Of a stretch of DNA of 14,951 nucleotides, positions 6,722-13,269 are shown in pieces. Under the pieces are notes generated by a model. It had not been told where the DNA came from. It worked only from the letters and a program-made list of their open reading frames with translations, and ran no database searches. Location: the NCBI GenBank assembly GCA_934636045.1, contig CAKTZP010000039.1, forward strand, positions 1 to 14,951, in the 5' to 3' direction. The position numbers and the translations under genes are program-made. The stretch's first letter is position 1. Every line of letters starts with the position of its first letter. Source of the DNA: an uncultured Oscillospiraceae bacterium (GTDB lineage: Bacteria; Bacillota; Clostridia; Oscillospirales; Oscillospiraceae).

Positions 6722-7807
6722 TCATAAGCCGAGACCCTTTTGCAGATTGACCACGAAGTCCTGCACGTTGGTCACAATGCCCTTGGCCGAGAGACTGCCG
6801 CGGTCGGCGAGCTTGTTAACCACGAACTCCGAAACGTCCACGCAGTAGAAATAGACCTGCCGCACCGTGCCGTCGGGCATGACGCGGAACGACGGGGTCA
6901 TGTTGCCGGTTGCAATCGTGTGGAGCATCGTCGCCATGGCGATGACCGTCGTTGCGCCGCGGATCTGGTCGCGCATGGCGTCCTGCGCCGCATAGACGTC
7001 GCCAAACACCGGCGGCAGCGGCCCGTCGTCGCGGATAGAGCCGCCGAGAACATAGGGCACACCGTATTTTTCGCAGGCGTAAATGATGCCGTTGTCGATG
7101 CCCTCGTTTTCGATAAAGGCCCGGATGCTGCCGTGCAGCTTGACGCGGTTGATGGTATCTAAGTGGTTGTAGTGCCCGTTCGGCATGGAGCGCTGGGTAT
7201 AGATGTCCTGCCCCAGCGCGGTCTTGAGGTACGCACCCTCGAGGTCATGCGTGGCCAGCGCATTGCCCGCCAAAATCGCGTGGACATAGCCGTTTTCGAT
7301 CAGCTTGCCCATCGCGCGCCGCGCGTCGGCGTCAAAGGCGAAGGCCGGGCCCATGACCCAAACGATCTTGCCGTGGTCACGCTCGTGGCGCAGCAGCTCA
7401 TAAATTTCATCATAATCCTTGGAAAACGCCGTTTCCCGCGAACGGTTCTGACGGAAGGCGAACACGTCCTTGTGCTCACGCTCCTCGGAAAAGCCGTCCG
7501 GGTGGACAAAAATGCCGTCCTCGCCGTTTTCCGTCCGGCCGGTGACGACCATGTCACCCTGCTTCAGCAGGCGGAACTCGCGGACGAAGACCCTGCCGTT
7601 TTCGTAGACCGCCACACAGTCCATCCGACTCTCCTCCGCCAGCAGCCAGCGGCCGTCGAGGTGGAAGTATTCCGGGAAAATGCTCATGGCATGATAATTT
7701 TCCGGCGCAACGCCGTCCTTGGGCGCGGGCGCGCAGACAGCCTCCGGCGCAGTTTGAAAGCGCGGCTGCGTAAAATCGGGCGCAGTGTATTTTCGAAGCT
7801 GGAACAT
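6722..7807 (-). CDS. TIGR00300 / archaeal-type ornithine cyclodeaminase family protein
   Basis: 361-residue cytoplasmic protein of the LOR/SDH conserved-domain family, which includes archaeal ornithine cyclodeaminase and the C-terminal domain of cyanobacterial AgrE/ArgZ. Motifs seen: GNALATHDLE (181-190), GHYNHLDTIN (211-220), GSIRDDGPLPPV (256-267), ATMLHTIATGNM (292-303) and VDVSEFVVNKLADRG (323-337) before a GIVTNVQDF ending. By family, the likely reaction is NAD-dependent conversion of ornithine to proline plus ammonia. This is not proven for bacterial members. The ATG at 7805-7807 has GGAAGGGG upstream, and the product then begins MFQLRKYTAPDF. It is monocistronic, with promoter at 7842-7870 and terminator at 6681-6714. 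Confidence 0.85.
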   Translation of the reverse strand: MFQLRKYTAPDFTQPRFQTAPEAVCAPAPKDGVAPENYHAMSIFPEYFHLDGRWLLAEESRMDCVAVYENGRVFVREFRLLKQGDMVVTGRTENGEDGIFVHPDGFSEEREHKDVFAFRQNRSRETAFSKDYDEIYELLRHERDHGKIVWVMGPAFAFDADARRAMGKLIENGYVHAILAGNALATHDLEGAYLKTALGQDIYTQRSMPNGHYNHLDTINRVKLHGSIRAFIENEGIDNGIIYACEKYGVPYVLGGSIRDDGPLPPVFGDVYAAQDAMRDQIRGATTVIAMATMLHTIATGNMTPSFRVMPDGTVRQVYFYCVDVSEFVVNKLADRGSLSAKGIVTNVQDFVVNLQKGLGL

Positions 7808-7841
7808 TGCTGTTTTCCCCTTCCTTGTTGTTGTCTTCTTC

Positions 7842-7870
7842 ACTATACCGCATTTTTCCTGATCTTGCAA
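7842..7870 (-). promoter_or_regulatory. Promoter of the TIGR00300 gene
   Basis: The minus strand has -10 TATAGT (7842-7847), a 17-base spacer and -35 TTGCAA (7865-7870). The start would be near 7835, leaving a leader of about 28 bases. The region is shared with the upstream side of the plus-strand operon, for which I could not identify clear boxes. Confidence 0.7.
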
Positions 7871-7890
7871 GCAAAAAGGAGCGTTTCCTG

Positions 7891-7929
7891 ATGATTTCCT
7901 ACATTTTTTCCGCCGGAGCAACGCCGTGA
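7891..7929 (+). CDS. 12-codon leader ORF overlapping the GTPase-nuclease start
   Basis: ATG at 7891 opens a 12-residue peptide, MISYIFSAGATP, with TGA at 7927-7929. A good AAGGAG (7876-7881) lies 9 bases upstream, better than the GGAG serving the next gene. Its stop overlaps the GTG start of the large gene as GTGA, so ribosomes ending here could reinitiate on the main gene. It may be a leader peptide or a translational-coupling device. Expression and conservation are not shown by the sequence alone. Confidence 0.45.
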   Translation: MISYIFSAGATP

Positions 7930-10520
7930 AGCGCGCGGTCGTCGGAATTTTTGCGCAGGTCGACGCCGGAAAGACCACGCTGTCCGAGGCACTGCTGTAC
8001 CTGACCGGTCAGCGCAAGACGCTCGGCCGCGTAGACAAGGGCAGCGCCCTGCTCGACCACTTTGCGCTCGAGCGCAGCCGCGGCATTACGATTTTTTCCA
8101 AGCAGGCGCGGCTGAAGACCGACACGCTGGCGCTCACACTGCTCGATACGCCGGGTCATGTCGATTTTTCGCCCGAGGCCGAGCGCGTCATGCCGGTGCT
8201 GGACTATGCGCTGCTGCTCGTCAGCGGGACGGACGGCGTGCAGGCACACACCGAAACGCTCTGGAAGCTCCTGCGCCGCTACCATGTGCCGACGGTGGTG
8301 TTTTTCAACAAAATGGATCTGCCCGGCGCGGACAAGGCGCGGCTTCTGGCGGATGCAAAAGCCAATTTGAGCGAGTTTTGTGCGGAGTTGAGCGATTTTG
8401 AGAGCATCGCCATGGCCGACGAGGCTGCGCTGGACGAATACCTCCGCACGGAGACGCTCGCGGACAGCACGCTGGCGCGGCTGGTGGCTGAGGAGCGGTG
8501 CTTTCCCTGCCTGTTCGGCGCGGCACTGCAATTGGACGGCGTGGACGCGCTGCTGCGCGCGCTTGAGCGCCTGACCGTTTCAAAAGCCTATCCCGCGGCG
8601 TTTTCCGCCCGGGTGTATAAAATTTCCCGCGACGCGGCAGGCAACCGCCTGACCTTTCTAAAGGTCACGGGCGGCGCACTGCACGTGCGCGACGCGCTGA
8701 CCTACTCCGCCGGCGGCGAAACGCTGACGGAAAAGGCCACGCAGCTGCGCCTGTACTCCGGCGCAGCCTTCACGCAGGCAGAGACCGTTGAGGCGGGCGA
8801 GGTCTGCGCGGTGATCGGGCTTTCCGCTCTCATGGCCGGGCAGACGCTCGGCGCGGAGCAGACCGCGGCGCCGCCGCTGCTGACGCCGGTGATGCTCTAC
8901 CGGCTGTGCCTTCCGCCCGGAACGGACGCGCAGACTGCTCTGCCCAAACTGCGGCAGCTGGAGGAGGAAGAGCCGCAGCTCCACCTCGTCTGGGACGCCC
9001 GGCTGCGCGAAATCCATGCGCAGATCATGGGGCAGGTGCAGCTGGAGGTCTTGCAGGCGCTCATCTCGGAGCGCTTTGGGCTGGACGTCGCCTTCGACCG
9101 CGGCCGCGTGGCCTATCGTGAGACGATCGCAGCGGCGGTGGAGGGCGTGGGGCACTTTGAGCCGCTGCGGCACTATGCCGAGGTGCATCTGCTGCTTGAG
9201 CCGCTCCCCCGCGGCAGCGGCCTGGAGCTGCGCACCGCGTGCGCCGAGGACGCGCTCGACCGCAGCTGGCAGCGACTGATCCTCACGCATCTGGAGGAAA
9301 AGCAGCATCTCGGCGTGCTGACCGGCTCGCCGATCACCGACCTGCGCATCACGCTCGTTGCCGGGCGCGCGCACGTAAAGCACACCGAGGGCGGTGACTT
9401 CCGGCAGGCCACCTATCGCGCCGTGCGGCAGGGACTGATGCAGGCGCAGAGCATCCTGCTTGAGCCGTACTACCGCTTCCGCCTGAGCGTGCCGCCGGCG
9501 CAGCTCGGCCGCGCGATCAACGACCTGCGCGCCATGGGCGGCAGCTTCGGTGCACCGCAGGAGGGCGGCGAGGCTGTCACGCTGGAGGGCCGCTGCCCCG
9601 TCAGCGCAATGCACGACTATATGTCGCAGGTCGCCGCCTACACCCACGGCCGCGGCAAGCTGCGCTGCCTTCCGGATGGCTACGACCTGTGCCGCAATGC
9701 CGAGGCGGTGATTGCTGCGGCAGCCTACGACCCGGAGGCCGACGTGGAAAACACGCCGGATTCCGTCTTCTGCTCCCATGGCGCGGGCGTTACCGTCAAA
9801 TGGAACGAGGTCTTTTCGCGCATGCACCTCGCCCTGACGCTGCGCCCGGCGAAGGAGGCCACGCCTGCCGCCGCGCCGCAGCCAAAGCGTGCCGACTCCG
9901 ACGAGGCCGAGCTGGAGCGCATCATCGAGCGCGAATTCGGCCCGCAGAAGCGCACGCTCTACCGCCCGCCCGCGCCGCGGCGCGAGGAGGCCGTCACCCT
10001 TCCACCGCCGAAAAAGGATTACCTGATTGTCGACGGCTACAATATGATCTTCGCGTGGGACGGGCTGCGCGAGCAGGCACAGACCGATATTTCCGGCGCG
10101 CGGGAGCGGCTGCTCGACCTGCTGAGCAACTACTGCGGCTTCCATTCCTGTGAGCTTGTGGTCGTTTTTGACAGCTACCGCGTCAAGGGCGGCGTCGGCT
10201 CAAAGACGGCCCGCGGACGTCTGCGCGTCGTCTACACCCGCGAAAACGAGAGCGCCGACCTGTACATCGAGTCGCTGGTCAGCCAGATCGGCAAAAACTA
10301 CACCGTCCGCGTGGCCACCTCGGACGCAATGATCCAGCTGGCCTCGCTGCGCAGCGGCGTGCTGCGCGTTTCGGCGCGCGAGCTTTTGGCGGAGATTGAG
10401 CGGACGGACGCGCAGATCGCGGCCTACATTCGCCGCCTGCACGAGGAGGCGCGCCGCGCCGCCATTCAAAACAACCCCCTGCGGGAGCAGCTACAACAAA
10501 AGGAGGAAGAACAACTATGA
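7926..10520 (+). CDS. Tet(M)/EF-G-like ribosomal GTPase fused to a C-terminal Rae1/YacP NYN endonuclease domain
   Basis: 864 residues; Tet(M)-type proteins are about 640. The G domain (1-225) has G1 AQVDAGKT (10-17), RGITI (52-56), DTPGH (74-78) and NKMD (128-131), all Tet(M)/EF-G-like. Domain II starts near 225, III near 318, IV near 386 and V near 513 (LLEPYYRF, KWNEV ending by about 640). A Pro/charged linker (about 640-697) leads to a YacP/Rae1 domain (698 to about 835): DYLIVDGYNMIFAW with Asp703, VVVFDSYRVKG with Asp749, ENESAD with Asp778 and VATSD with Asp800. Bacillus Rae1 has the same motifs and cuts mRNA in the ribosomal A site. A helical tail ends the protein. The inferred role is ribosome clearance plus mRNA cleavage. 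Start is GTG (GGAG 7 bases upstream), since no in-frame ATG exists before a stop. The stop overlaps the next ATG by 4 bases. Confidence 0.92.
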   Translation: MKRAVVGIFAQVDAGKTTLSEALLYLTGQRKTLGRVDKGSALLDHFALERSRGITIFSKQARLKTDTLALTLLDTPGHVDFSPEAERVMPVLDYALLLVSGTDGVQAHTETLWKLLRRYHVPTVVFFNKMDLPGADKARLLADAKANLSEFCAELSDFESIAMADEAALDEYLRTETLADSTLARLVAEERCFPCLFGAALQLDGVDALLRALERLTVSKAYPAAFSARVYKISRDAAGNRLTFLKVTGGALHVRDALTYSAGGETLTEKATQLRLYSGAAFTQAETVEAGEVCAVIGLSALMAGQTLGAEQTAAPPLLTPVMLYRLCLPPGTDAQTALPKLRQLEEEEPQLHLVWDARLREIHAQIMGQVQLEVLQALISERFGLDVAFDRGRVAYRETIAAAVEGVGHFEPLRHYAEVHLLLEPLPRGSGLELRTACAEDALDRSWQRLILTHLEEKQHLGVLTGSPITDLRITLVAGRAHVKHTEGGDFRQATYRAVRQGLMQAQSILLEPYYRFRLSVPPAQLGRAINDLRAMGGSFGAPQEGGEAVTLEGRCPVSAMHDYMSQVAAYTHGRGKLRCLPDGYDLCRNAEAVIAAAAYDPEADVENTPDSVFCSHGAGVTVKWNEVFSRMHLALTLRPAKEATPAAAPQPKRADSDEAELERIIEREFGPQKRTLYRPPAPRREEAVTLPPPKKDYLIVDGYNMIFAWDGLREQAQTDISGARERLLDLLSNYCGFHSCELVVVFDSYRVKGGVGSKTARGRLRVVYTRENESADLYIESLVSQIGKNYTVRVATSDAMIQLASLRSGVLRVSARELLAEIERTDAQIAAYIRRLHEEARRAAIQNNPLREQLQQKEEEQL

Positions 10521-11872
10521 CGCTCATGCTTCGAAATCTCTCCGCGCTGGTCACCTGCAACGACGCCGACGACGTGCTCAAGCGTGTCGACGTGTACTGC
10601 GAGGACGGCATCATCCGCGCCATCGGCGCGGGCCTGCCGCAAAGGGCCAACCGCGAGATCGACGGCACGCACCTGCTGTGCTACCCCGGCTTGATCAACA
10701 CGCACCACCATCTGTATCAGCAATTCTCGCGCAATCTGCCGCAGGTACAGAACATGGAGCTGTTCGACTGGCTGAAAACGCTCTATGAGATCTGGAAAAA
10801 TCTGGATACCGAGGTCGTGCGCTATTCCTCGCTGACCGGCATGGGCGAGCTGATGAAAAACGGCTGCACCACCTGCTTCGACCACCACTACGTCTTCCCC
10901 GCGGGCAGCGGTGATTTGATCGGCACCCAGCTGGCCGCAGCGGACGAGCTCGGGATGCGCATGGTATCCTCCCGCGGCAGCATGGATCTTTCCGTCAAGG
11001 ACGGCGGCCTGCCGCCGGACAGCGTCGTGCAGCCGGTCGACGAGATCATGCGCGACAGCATGCGCCTGATTGAGGCCTACCATGACCCGTCCTTCGGCTC
11101 GATGCGGCAGATCGTCCTTGCCCCATGCTCGCCGTTTTCGGTCTCGCCGGAGCTGCTGCGGCAGTCGGCGATCTTAGCGCGGCAGTATCACGTCCGGCTG
11201 CACACCCACCTGTGCGAAACGAAGGACGAGGAGCGCTATATGCGCGAGCACCACAATATGCGCCCGCTGGAATTCATGCAGTCGCTCGGCTGGGTCGGCG
11301 ACGACGTTTGGTACGCGCACGGCATCCACTTCACGACCGAGGAGCTTGATCTGCTGGCCGCGACCGGCACGGGCGTTGCGCACTGCCCGGTGTCAAACAT
11401 GAAGCTTTCCTCCGGCATCGCCCGGGTTCCGGAGATGCTGGCGCGCGGCGTAAAGGTCGGCCTTGCGGTCGACGGCTCCGCCTCACAGGACGGCTCTGAC
11501 CTGCTGGAGGAACTCCGCATCTGCTACCTGCTGCACCGGCTTAATTCCTCGTCCGCCGCGCCCAGCGGCTACGACGTACTGAAGCTGGCCACGCGCGGCT
11601 CGGCCTCCCTGCTCGGCCGGAGCGATATCGGCTCGGTAGAGGTCGGCAAATGCGCAGACCTCTTCCTGGTCGACCGCCGCCGTCTGGAGCTCGTCGGCGC
11701 AACTTATGACGTGAAAAACGTCTTTGGCACGGTCGGCCTGCGCGCGCCGGTGGACTACACCGTCGTCAACGGCCGCATTACCGTAGAAAACGGTCGCCTG
11801 TGCACCGTGGACGAGCCGGTCGTTGCCGAAAAGGCCGCCGCCGTCTGCGACCGCTATCTGAACATGCATTGA
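10517..11872 (+). CDS. 8-oxoguanine deaminase (amidohydrolase family)
   Basis: 451-residue cytosolic metal-dependent deaminase. It matches the 8-oxoguanine deaminase / hydroxydechloroatrazine-type branch through DGGLPPDSVVQ, LAPCSPFSVS, CTTCFDHHYVFP and GTGVAHCPVSNMKLSSGIA. Expected metal and catalytic residues are present: His63 and His65 (NTHHHLYQ), His229 with Glu232-234 region (LHTHLCET), His268/His271 (YAHGIH) and Asp319 (AVDGSASQDG). The reaction in characterised members is 8-oxoguanine to urate plus ammonia. The exact substrate in this clade is inferred; guanine or another aminohydrolase substrate is possible. The ATG overlaps the stop of the GTPase-nuclease gene (ATGA) and AAGGAGG lies within that gene's last codons, so the two are translationally coupled. 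Confidence 0.87.
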   Translation: MTLMLRNLSALVTCNDADDVLKRVDVYCEDGIIRAIGAGLPQRANREIDGTHLLCYPGLINTHHHLYQQFSRNLPQVQNMELFDWLKTLYEIWKNLDTEVVRYSSLTGMGELMKNGCTTCFDHHYVFPAGSGDLIGTQLAAADELGMRMVSSRGSMDLSVKDGGLPPDSVVQPVDEIMRDSMRLIEAYHDPSFGSMRQIVLAPCSPFSVSPELLRQSAILARQYHVRLHTHLCETKDEERYMREHHNMRPLEFMQSLGWVGDDVWYAHGIHFTTEELDLLAATGTGVAHCPVSNMKLSSGIARVPEMLARGVKVGLAVDGSASQDGSDLLEELRICYLLHRLNSSSAAPSGYDVLKLATRGSASLLGRSDIGSVEVGKCADLFLVDRRRLELVGATYDVKNVFGTVGLRAPVDYTVVNGRITVENGRLCTVDEPVVAEKAAAVCDRYLNMH

Positions 11873-11917
11873 CCGCATCAGCGGCCTGCATCATATTATT
11901 TCAAAGGAGCTATCATC

Positions 11918-12364
11918 ATGAAAAAACTGCAAAACCTTACCGCGATCATCGCCGTTTTCGCGCTCATCACCGCGCTCCTGTGCGGCTGCGCGAGCGATGC
12001 ACCGCAGACGAACGGCACCGACGTTCCCGACACGGCCGACATCACCTTTGACACCACCGAGACCGACTTCGGCACGGGTGCGACGGTCTTCACCTTTGAG
12101 GTCACGAACGTCGAGGGCGAGACCAAGTCCTTCCAAGTTCATACCGACGAGACCGTTGTGGGCAAGGCGCTCATCAACGCCGGGCTCATCGCCGGCGAGG
12201 ACAGCGACTACGGCCTGTACGTCAAGACCGTCATGGGCATCACGCTGGACTACGACACCGACGGCAAATACTGGGCCTTCTACGTTGACGGCGAATATGC
12301 GGCGACCGGCGTCGACCAGACCGAGCTGAATGCCGCCAGCACCTACGCCTTCCGCGCGGAATAA
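11918..12364 (+). CDS. DUF4430 domain lipoprotein
   Basis: 148 residues. It has a type II signal peptide: MKKLQNL, a hydrophobic core (9-21) and lipobox LCGC with Cys24 as the lipid-modified residue. A Thr/Asp-rich spacer (about 25-50) follows, then a DUF4430 domain with its hallmarks: VVGKALINAGLIAGEDSDYG, VKTVMGITLDYD, YWAFYVDGEYAATGVDQTEL and a TYAFRAE end. DUF4430 resembles the C-terminal part of transcobalamin/intrinsic factor; its role in Clostridia surface lipoproteins is mostly unknown. AAAGGAG stands 9 bases before the ATG, and only 45 bases separate it from the deaminase, so it is probably in the same operon. Confidence 0.88.
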   Translation: MKKLQNLTAIIAVFALITALLCGCASDAPQTNGTDVPDTADITFDTTETDFGTGATVFTFEVTNVEGETKSFQVHTDETVVGKALINAGLIAGEDSDYGLYVKTVMGITLDYDTDGKYWAFYVDGEYAATGVDQTELNAASTYAFRAE

Positions 12365-12417
12365 GCGTATCATTTCCCCGAGCCTTGGCCATAATCCCTG
12401 CAAGGGAGGCGGTCAGA

Positions 12418-12684
12418 ATGGTTCGAGGAAACACACGGCAGATTGTCGTCGTCAAGTCGCCGGACGGGAGGCTGTTTGAGCAGGCATTTTTTCTGCTGCG
12501 CGAGGATGCGCTGGCGCGGCACGGCGTGACGGAGCGAGAGCTTTTGGAGGAGGCGCGGCGCGCGGCAGACGGCTATATGGCCAAGGCCGCACAGCAGCGC
12601 CGCGTCCGGCTGCCCGCACCGCTGCTGGCTGCCCTGGGCGCTGCTCCCGTCGCGCTGGCATGGCTGATTACTGCGCTGCTGTAG
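12418..12684 (+). CDS. Small membrane protein of unknown function
   Basis: 88 residues. The N-terminal part is a compact soluble segment (RQIVVVKSPDGRLFEQAFFLLRED, then helices rich in Glu/Arg/Ala) and residues about 66-88 form a C-terminal membrane anchor (LLAALGAAPVALAWLITALL). The topology suggests a tail-anchored cytosolic head. The ATG at 12418 was chosen because GGGAGG precedes it by 8 bases; a TTG 33 bases upstream lacks a site. The site partly lies in a small TCCCT/AGGGA hairpin (12395-12407). It is the last gene before the hairpin at 12692-12731, 53 bases after the lipoprotein. No family is recognised. Confidence 0.72.
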   Translation: MVRGNTRQIVVVKSPDGRLFEQAFFLLREDALARHGVTERELLEEARRAADGYMAKAAQQRRVRLPAPLLAALGAAPVALAWLITALL

Positions 12685-12691
12685 CGAACAA

Positions 12692-12736
12692 TTGCCCCGG
12701 GAGGATGGTGGTTTCCATCCTCCCGGGGCAAAATTT
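12692..12736 (+). terminator. Terminator-like 17-bp perfect hairpin at operon end
   Basis: Arms 12692-12708 and 12715-12731 pair perfectly over 17 bp (core GCCCCGGGAGGATGG) with a 6-base loop TGGTTT, followed by AATTTTC. It begins 7 bases after the stop of the small membrane protein. The U-tract is short, but the stem is exceptionally stable and the position is right for the end of the 7891-12684 operon. It could also belong to the hairpin repeats that follow. Confidence 0.75.
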
Positions 12737-12792
12737 TCGATCGGCACAAAAACTACCGTCCGCTACAGGCCAAAGTCGGAAGCGTGCTCCGT

Positions 12793-12820
12793 GTAGGGGG
12801 CGGCGTCCCCGACGCCCCGC
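12793..12820 (+). repeat. GTAGGG-bounded hairpin unit, copy 1
   Basis: Starts GTAGGGGGCGGCGTC and contains the stem GGCGTC (12802-12807) with GACGCC (12811-12816), ending CCGC. It shares its GTAGGG(G) edge and GC stem with the units at 12961-12990 and 13173-13200. Confidence 0.55.
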
Positions 12821-12880
12821 TGTCGGCAGTTTCGTCAAGCTGTAGTCGCGTTTTTTACACAAAAACCGCCGTACCGTTCG

Positions 12881-12906
12881 CAGGGACCGATGCCCACATC
12901 GGCCCG
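12881..12906. repeat. CCGATG/CATCGG hairpin unit
   Basis: CAGGGACCGATG followed by CCCA and CATCGGCCCGC gives a 6-bp stem (12887-12892 with 12897-12902) with a 4-base loop. It has no GTAGGG boundary, so it is a second hairpin type. A separate 12-bp perfect palindrome, GCGCCGCGGCGC, lies at 12948-12959. Confidence 0.45.
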
Positions 12907-12960
12907 CTGCTGGCACTCCGATTTTGCTGCAAGCCATGTTGATGCGTGCGCCGCGGCGCG

Positions 12961-12990
12961 TGGGGCGGGCGCTCATTGAGCGCCCCTACG
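12961..12990 (-). repeat. GTAGGG-bounded hairpin unit, copy 2 (inverted)
   Basis: On the minus strand it reads CGTAGGGGCGCTC then the complementary arm and GCCCGCCCC. The 8-bp stem is GGGCGCTC (12967-12974) with GAGCGCCC (12978-12985), loop 3. It is the opposite orientation to copies 1 and 3. Confidence 0.55.
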
Positions 12991-13054
12991 GCGAAATCGA
13001 AAATCCATGACCAGATTACGACCTCATTTATCAAAATTGCGCATGCCTGCACGG

Positions 13055-13129
13055 CGCGATGCACCCGCAAGGGGTATGCCGCATCCGTAAGGCGGCATAG
13101 CCGCCAACGGCTGCGCTATGGGCATCGCG
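13055..13129. repeat. Nested inverted repeat element
   Basis: The outer arms CGCGATGC (13055-13062) and GCATCGCG (13122-13129) enclose TATGCCGC (13075-13082) with GCGGCATA (13092-13099). GGCGGC/GCCGCC (13091-13096 with 13100-13105) can form an alternative stem. The whole could fold into a branched structure. No promoter was recognised, so it may be a mobile-repeat remnant rather than an RNA gene. Confidence 0.45.
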
Positions 13130-13172
13130 TCCTACGCAAAGTTTCGGATTGAGCGCAGAAACAACCCCTTCT

Positions 13173-13200
13173 GCGTAGGGCGGGGTGCCACCACCCCGCC
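13173..13200 (+). repeat. GTAGGG-bounded hairpin unit, copy 3
   Basis: GCGTAGGGCGGGGTG then CCACCACCCCGCC: a 9-bp stem (13179-13187 with 13192-13200) with a 4-base loop. An upstream CCTACGCA (13130-13138 region) mirrors the TGCGTAGG at its left edge, as if another inverted copy of the boundary lay there. Confidence 0.55.
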
Positions 13201-13269
13201 GCGCTGGTACTTCTGTTTCATCAAACCACATCGAAACACACACTGCGGCGGGAGAGGGTGCTGCGGGTT

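Larger units (their letters stand above)
12741..13266. repeat. Non-coding mosaic of GC-rich hairpin units
   Basis: No ORF here has a start with a ribosome binding site or a recognisable protein, and the readings in all frames are Arg/Pro/Cys-rich noise. The stretch is instead packed with inverted repeats (12802-12816, 12887-12902, 12948-12959, 12967-12985, 13055-13129, 13179-13200). Three of them carry a GTAGGG boundary next to a GC hairpin. It resembles the clustered intergenic palindromes of gut Oscillospiraceae. Confidence 0.65.

Noticed and set aside
7926..9840. Tetracycline resistance gene tet(M) or similar
   Set aside because: The domain layout is shared, but the Tet(M) drug-displacing loop is not, and the protein has a nuclease domain; no mobile element flanks it.
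8658..10145. 495-codon minus-strand ORF opposite the GTPase-nuclease
   Set aside because: Antisense shadow of a gene with well-conserved motifs; no ribosome binding site or recognisable family.
12668..12976. 102-codon minus-strand ORF and others in the 12741-13266 gap
   Set aside because: Arg/Cys/Pro-rich translations of hairpin repeats without ribosome binding sites; one runs through the terminator at 12692-12731.
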